Shown in pieces: positions 60,591-64,000 of a stretch of DNA of 64,000 nt. Position 1 is the first letter of the stretch, and each line of letters starts with the position of its first letter. The position numbers and the translations under genes were made by a program. A model generated the notes under the pieces. It ran no database searches. It saw only the letters and a program-made list of their open reading frames with translations, and was not told the DNA's origin. Source of the DNA: Scolanthus callimorphus (taxonomy: Eukaryota > Cnidaria > Anthozoa > Actiniaria > Edwardsiidae). The stretch spans positions 12,435,399-12,499,398 of the forward strand of contig CM066912.1 in NCBI GenBank assembly GCA_033964015.1. The letters are read 5' to 3'.

Positions 60591-62758
60591 CGTAAGAGCG
60601 TATGCCTTCCCTGTTGAAGGTGGAGCAGGGAATTGTCTCCCGGTGCAATGGTCAGGCTCTCGGAGGCATATATACTGTACAACAGCCCTCATGATTGTAA
60701 GCTGCGCGTCTGCAATTTGCGCCATCTAATGCAGCCCGTATTAAGCCCTCCAACCTCTCTTTGTCTAGTGGTCGTGTAATTCGACCGCTTTGAGTTCCCT
60801 CACGATGAGGAGAAGACCCTTTCTTTATTTCTTTTCTCATGGTTACTGGCTTTTGTGAGATGCTATTCTACATAGCATTATAACTGACCCTAGGTACGTG
60901 CTAGTACATACCTTGATTACTGACAAACCCGGAGAGGTGGAACCATTCTTTGAATTGTTTGTTCTGAGGGCTTGCCTCTTCGTCGGTAAAGCGCCGGCCT
61001 TTCATCCAATTCTCAGGGCAGCCAGCTTTTGGGCGTGGAAGGCCGTACTGTCCAGATGGCCATTTCACTGATTTGTCTGGGAGAGGAAAAAGGTAGTGGA
61101 TGCGAACTCAAATAGTAGACGCCATGGCAAGTCATGCTTTGTACGACGCGTTTTATTTCGCGCTCGAGAATGTAGTCAGTGTGTTACCCCGGGTTAAAGT
61201 GGTTCGAGATTGATTCAAGTATGACCTTCTTTTATTCAGCGTAACTTAAAATTGTTCAGTTGCTGGTAGCCTCGGGCATACGCAGGATTTTGTAAATCTA
61301 CAGGCCAAGCTAATGAATGCAGTACATTACTTGTACCAAAGTCCCACTAAACATTTGCAGATCCTATTTTCCTACAGGCTATATAAGGCTGCGTACGCCA
61401 CAAGCGTTGCGCAGTAAGCGAGGTTCGGTGGAACTCCTAGCTTCATAATCATTGGGTAAAGCGCTATTCACTGTTTATCAACATTGCCATTGTAATGCTA
61501 ATGTGCCAACCGTAGATTGAATAGAGCCCTTTGTTCTGTGAACCAATCGATCTCTGGTTGGCACATTAATAACAATGGTCATTACGTCAGCGTGAACAGC
61601 GCTTATACAAGAGTACCGGTATCGGTATTGGATCCTTCGACCGAGCGGGCAGTTTCCGCATGCTGGAATGTCGAAGAATTCAAATTTGCATGAAAGAAAC
61701 AGTCAAGTCAAACCCAACAGAAACCGTGAACTCGACAAGCACAACCAACAGAGAACTTTGGAAGTATTTTTGGGCGTCTTAAAAAAACTTCAATTGAGCA
61801 GGCGTTCCGATTGACCTTTGCAAATGTCGCGAACTTCAATCCAACAAAAAATCGAGCAAAATTGATCGATAGGTTTTTGAATTGCATATACGAAGTCCAT
61901 TTAAATAATGCTAAAACTGGTAGAAAATGCGACGACTAGAACCGCAGAAGTAAGACATATACAGTACGCCTATTTTATTTGGATTATAGCTGCCCTAAAA
62001 TACAGGGAAAAACGCAATAACATCTGCAATTCGGGCTCCCTGTGCGTCCCTTGGGAATTGACTCTATGAATATCAGGACGAAAACAGCTCATTAAATTCG
62101 AACTTTGGCGTGAAAATACGCTATTTTCCTTTCACCTTTTGGCAAAAAAATGGCGTAGAGCTAAAGATCATGATGTCTTCTACTTGTGTGCCGAATTTAG
62201 TGGCATTTTAGGCAAGTGGAAATTAGGTGCTAGTGGCACTTTAAAAGATGGAGAATGTCGCGGTAAAAACAACGACTTTAAAGGCCCGTTCACACGACGC
62301 GATTTTCAGCCATGCGATTTGAGGTGCGATTTCTGTGGAGATCCCATGGCGATATCATATCGCGCGGTGTGAACGACCGGCGATCTTATGGCGATTTCAC
62401 TTGCGATGTCGCCGCAACGTCGCATCCGTTTTGAACATGTGAGTGAGTTGAGTTTATTTCCACACACACAGCTTGTATTAATCCCCTGTTTGGCAGGTAG
62501 AGTAAAAAAGGAGGTGGTAGTGGACCCATGTTCAAATTCCACGACGATGTGGGTGCGAGTTCTACAGATCACCAACAAACTGACAAATATCGCAGAGCTA
62601 AATCGCCTGCCATTCACACCGCGCGATATGACGTCACGATCACCGCAAAGATCGCGCCGTATCAACAGGCCTTAAGACCTGGAGGAGGGCTTTGATGAGC
62701 GCTTACCTTCGGCAGCTGCTATGCTTGCCAGCGTCAGCAGAATACACACACAAAACAT
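53253..62758 (-). CDS. Membrane-anchored apextrin-like (ApeC domain) protein, 7 exons, 291 aa
   Basis: Exons on the minus strand: 62758-62707, 61076-60912, 57025-56914, 56568-56468, 55505-55281, 54306-54254 and 53420-53253. All introns are GT-AG; phases run 1,1,2,1,1,0 and the joined frame stays open to a TGA. Residues 1-17 are a signal peptide (start MFCVCILLTLAS). Residues about 20-218 match an ApeC domain: KWPSGQYGLPRPKAGCP, then DFCMK, SWPTGKYCILKG, VEYCCNG, DRPFYLYAYG, ECQLVRG, GAHPFDGG and a closing YCYY. A juxtamembrane stretch with an NKS sequon leads to a helix at about 247-270 (start ALAVAIGVGVACAMMG), then KRLIGRK, eight Asp and TPRPDD. The family is known from echinoderms, amphioxus and cnidarians, and some members bind bacterial cell wall. 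Most ApeC proteins I know of are secreted, so the anchor is notable. Surface display is inferred. Introns 1 and 2 are full of repeats. I am confident in the domain and frame, less so that no extra exon is missed. Confidence 0.86.
54833..55143. repeat. Hairpin MITE in an apextrin intron
   Basis: Outer arms cgtcatcttttggccagc and gctggtcaaacgatgacg; inner arms include tcttgatctaccaagcatgc and gcatgcgtggtagatcaaga. It lies in intron 5 of the apextrin gene. Confidence 0.68.
57534..57670. repeat. Hairpin repeat
   Basis: Arms ttgtccaatacactgacaaa and tttgtcagagtattggac. It abuts the composite foldback array to its right. Confidence 0.6.
58020..58748 (+). repeat. Three tandem units of about 240-252 bp
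   Basis: Each unit begins near cgtcactagtcatgcgca (about 58,028, 58,269 and 58,521) and continues through cctgtcccacatg, gttggcgg and gtcttctca. Short ORFs here repeat because the unit repeats. Confidence 0.8.
58749..58866. repeat. Hairpin with repeated arms
   Basis: gaatattcatagttcaaagg, ccttggatctag and their reverse complements occur in order, then the first block again. It sits at the right edge of the tandem core. Confidence 0.75.
59332..59592 (+). CDS. Two-exon ORF resembling the N-terminus of Crypton-type DUF3504 proteins
   Basis: Exons 59,332-59,395 and 59,504-59,592 join in phase 1 (GAAAG then GTAAAC; TTTCATAG then GTGAAAG). The product reads SLDFWIMKVVQTVTNKKG, then ERYPAKSLYQVWKARLE. 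The pattern L-x-x-W-x-x-K followed by RYPAKSLYQ recalls the region before the tyrosine-recombinase-like DUF3504 domain of Crypton-derived proteins. An in-frame TAA nine bases upstream of the ATG supports this start. The frame leaves at a good GTAAGA donor in phase 0; the next exon was not identified, and the candidate at 59,937 fits a different phase. It lies inside intron 2 of the apextrin gene on the opposite strand. It may be a transposon remnant. Confidence 0.35.
60219..60360. repeat. Near-perfect hairpin
   Basis: gattcttttccagtt and aactggaaaagaatt, ccctgaactgatttaatttt and its complement pair over about 60 bases. No coding signal. Confidence 0.75.
60557..60600 (+). repeat. SINE central-domain fragment
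   Basis: It shares tctttcggatgagac and aaccgaggtcccgt with the SINE at 43.4 kb, in opposite orientation. The tRNA head is not visible nearby, so it is truncated or from another subfamily. Confidence 0.5.
61457..61604. repeat. Hairpin repeat in apextrin intron 1
   Basis: Arms aagcgctattcac and gtgaacagcgctt, with inner taatgtgccaacc and ggttggcacatta. Confidence 0.65.
62282..62673. mobile_element. TIR element just inside apextrin intron 1
   Basis: Ends aaggcccgttcacac and an imperfect reverse complement near gtatcaacaggcctt; inner arms gatatcatatcgcgcggtgtg and cacaccgcgcgatatgac are nearly complementary. It starts 33 bases from the signal-exon donor. Confidence 0.6.
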
Positions 62759-62799
62759 GTTATCACCCAATAACTCCTTGGGCTATGTCATATTTTCTG

Positions 62800-64000
62800 T
62801 GAAATAGAAATTAAAGTAGACATCATCAGTTAACCACAGATTAACAATCAGTTTGCTATTTCGATCGGTCATTTATCGACATTAATTAACACCTTCGGTT
62901 AGCGACCAATACGGTCGATAGAAACAATGAAGGTATTTTGTTTAGGTGATTGCTACGGTACAACCATCCGGAAGTTCAAATAACAAATGTTGTGACTTCT
63001 TGCAACTCGGGCCCTGCCTCCAAAAATGATAAATATTACTTCCACAAACATCCAATTTAGTTCAGACCATTTATGTAGTGCAATCTGATTTGTATGAGAT
63101 AAATTTGCGGATGCCCATTCTTTTTCTCCGTTTTCAATAACCTGCATGGCGATACGTTCTCTTCGCAAAGTCTTTGACACCCCTTTAACCAGGTTTTTAC
63201 AATCCGTTTTCTTATCTGGTGAAATATGAGATATGAGCAACGTCCGATTATGTAGCCTCGTCAAGGTCGGAGACTATCTCCTATGCGAGCTTAATCCCAA
63301 GCAAAACATCATCATAAAATATTTTCAAGCAAGAAACAACGTTCACATCATTACAAGGCAATTGTACCAACAACACATAACAACAAATATGGAGAGAAAA
63401 ACAGAAAAAAATACCTGAACAAAAAGGGAGAGAACAAACACTGATTTACACTTGAACGAGCTCTGTACGAATATCTCTTCACATTTAGTCTGATTTAAAG
63501 AAAATAACCAATGATAAATAAAAATGATAGATAAGGCTTTGCAGCAAAATTATTTTGTTTTTGTTTTGGTATGTATCGATGAACTTAAGTTGGTAATGTC
63601 ATTGATGTTTTGCTCCGTTTCAAGGAGTTCACCACACCCGACCATAAATATGAAGCAACACCGCTTTGAAAGCCTCGAGCTTGGATATGTGTCAAGATTT
63701 TCATTAGCTATGATAGAGTAAGAGAAGGAGAAGTTACAAGCAATGGAGATGGAATTTAAATTACACTATTAAATTGACACTCGTTGTCAATCTTGAGAGA
63801 GTACAAGTAAAAGTTTTCAGAGTCATGCACCTCGTTTCGCGAAAAAGGAACAAATTTCGGGATAACTCCTAAAAGGAAAGCCGTGGAGAAATTTTGCAGC
63901 AATTATTCGACTCGAATTGGAATTCACTGAGCAGTTCTCGCGAAACTGGTGTGTTGAAATTTGACAATAAAATGTTGATCAAATCAAATGTCAGGTACCT
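62800..64000. other. Upstream flank of the apextrin gene; no further gene seen
   Basis: The region upstream of the apextrin ATG (62,758) has no TATA box at a convincing place. Two ORFs of 60-100 codons here have no recognisable domain or splice context. Confidence 0.4.

Noticed and set aside
1..64000. CRISPR array, bacterial operon or rRNA genes
   Set aside because: No regularly spaced repeat-spacer pattern, no ribosome-binding-site-led gene strings and no rRNA motifs were seen; the window is eukaryotic.

Overview
The window looks like an animal nuclear genome, most likely a cnidarian and probably an anthozoan. This rests on short exons with GT-AG introns and no operons, an ApeC (apextrin) gene, a KIAA0319-type MANSC exon, CR1-like elements with an eroded N-P-G-P-type motif, a BEL/Pao retrotransposon, and many short inverted-repeat elements carrying CCAAT-type (ccaatca) sequences. 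The species cannot be named from sequence alone. Gene models were assembled by eye from open frames, splice signals and intron-phase bookkeeping; no alignment or transcript data were available. Layout: nearly all credible host exons lie on the minus strand. From left to right: (1) a secreted CAP-domain protein gene read from 12.43 to 5.1 kb, made of a signal exon, a Cys/Pro-rich exon, a Thr/Pro/Gly/Ser linker exon and a CAP exon, all flanked by phase-1 introns, with its 3' exons not found; (2) two paralogous 83-90 aa single-pass membrane ORFs at 16.2 and 20.4 kb; (3) the 3' half of a MANSC-domain type I membrane protein at 23.2-25.6 kb with one frame break; (4) a 7.3 kb BEL/Pao element at 26.0-33.3 kb with 519-bp LTRs that are nearly identical and a 5-bp target duplication; (5) a complete three-exon gene for a 127 aa Arg/His-rich type I membrane protein at 42.7-46.2 kb; (6) a complete seven-exon gene for a 291 aa membrane-anchored apextrin-like protein at 53.3-62.8 kb. 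A short two-exon plus-strand model at 59.3 kb, similar in feel to Crypton-derived DUF3504 proteins, lies inside an apextrin intron. How the genes relate: the MANSC gene, the Arg/His gene and the apextrin gene end in the same module, a short juxtamembrane exon entered in phase 1 and left in phase 0, then a terminal exon with a Gly/Val/Ala-rich transmembrane helix. This suggests a local family of tandem type I surface proteins whose ectodomains were swapped while the anchor module was kept. ApeC proteins in other invertebrates are linked to recognition of microbial cell walls, so a cell-surface recognition locus is a reasonable but unproven reading. The rest is mostly repeats: foldback elements, MITE families, SINEs, CR1 fragments, microsatellites and long G/C homopolymers. 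Several coding stretches carry single-base frame breaks, which could be decay or assembly indels.
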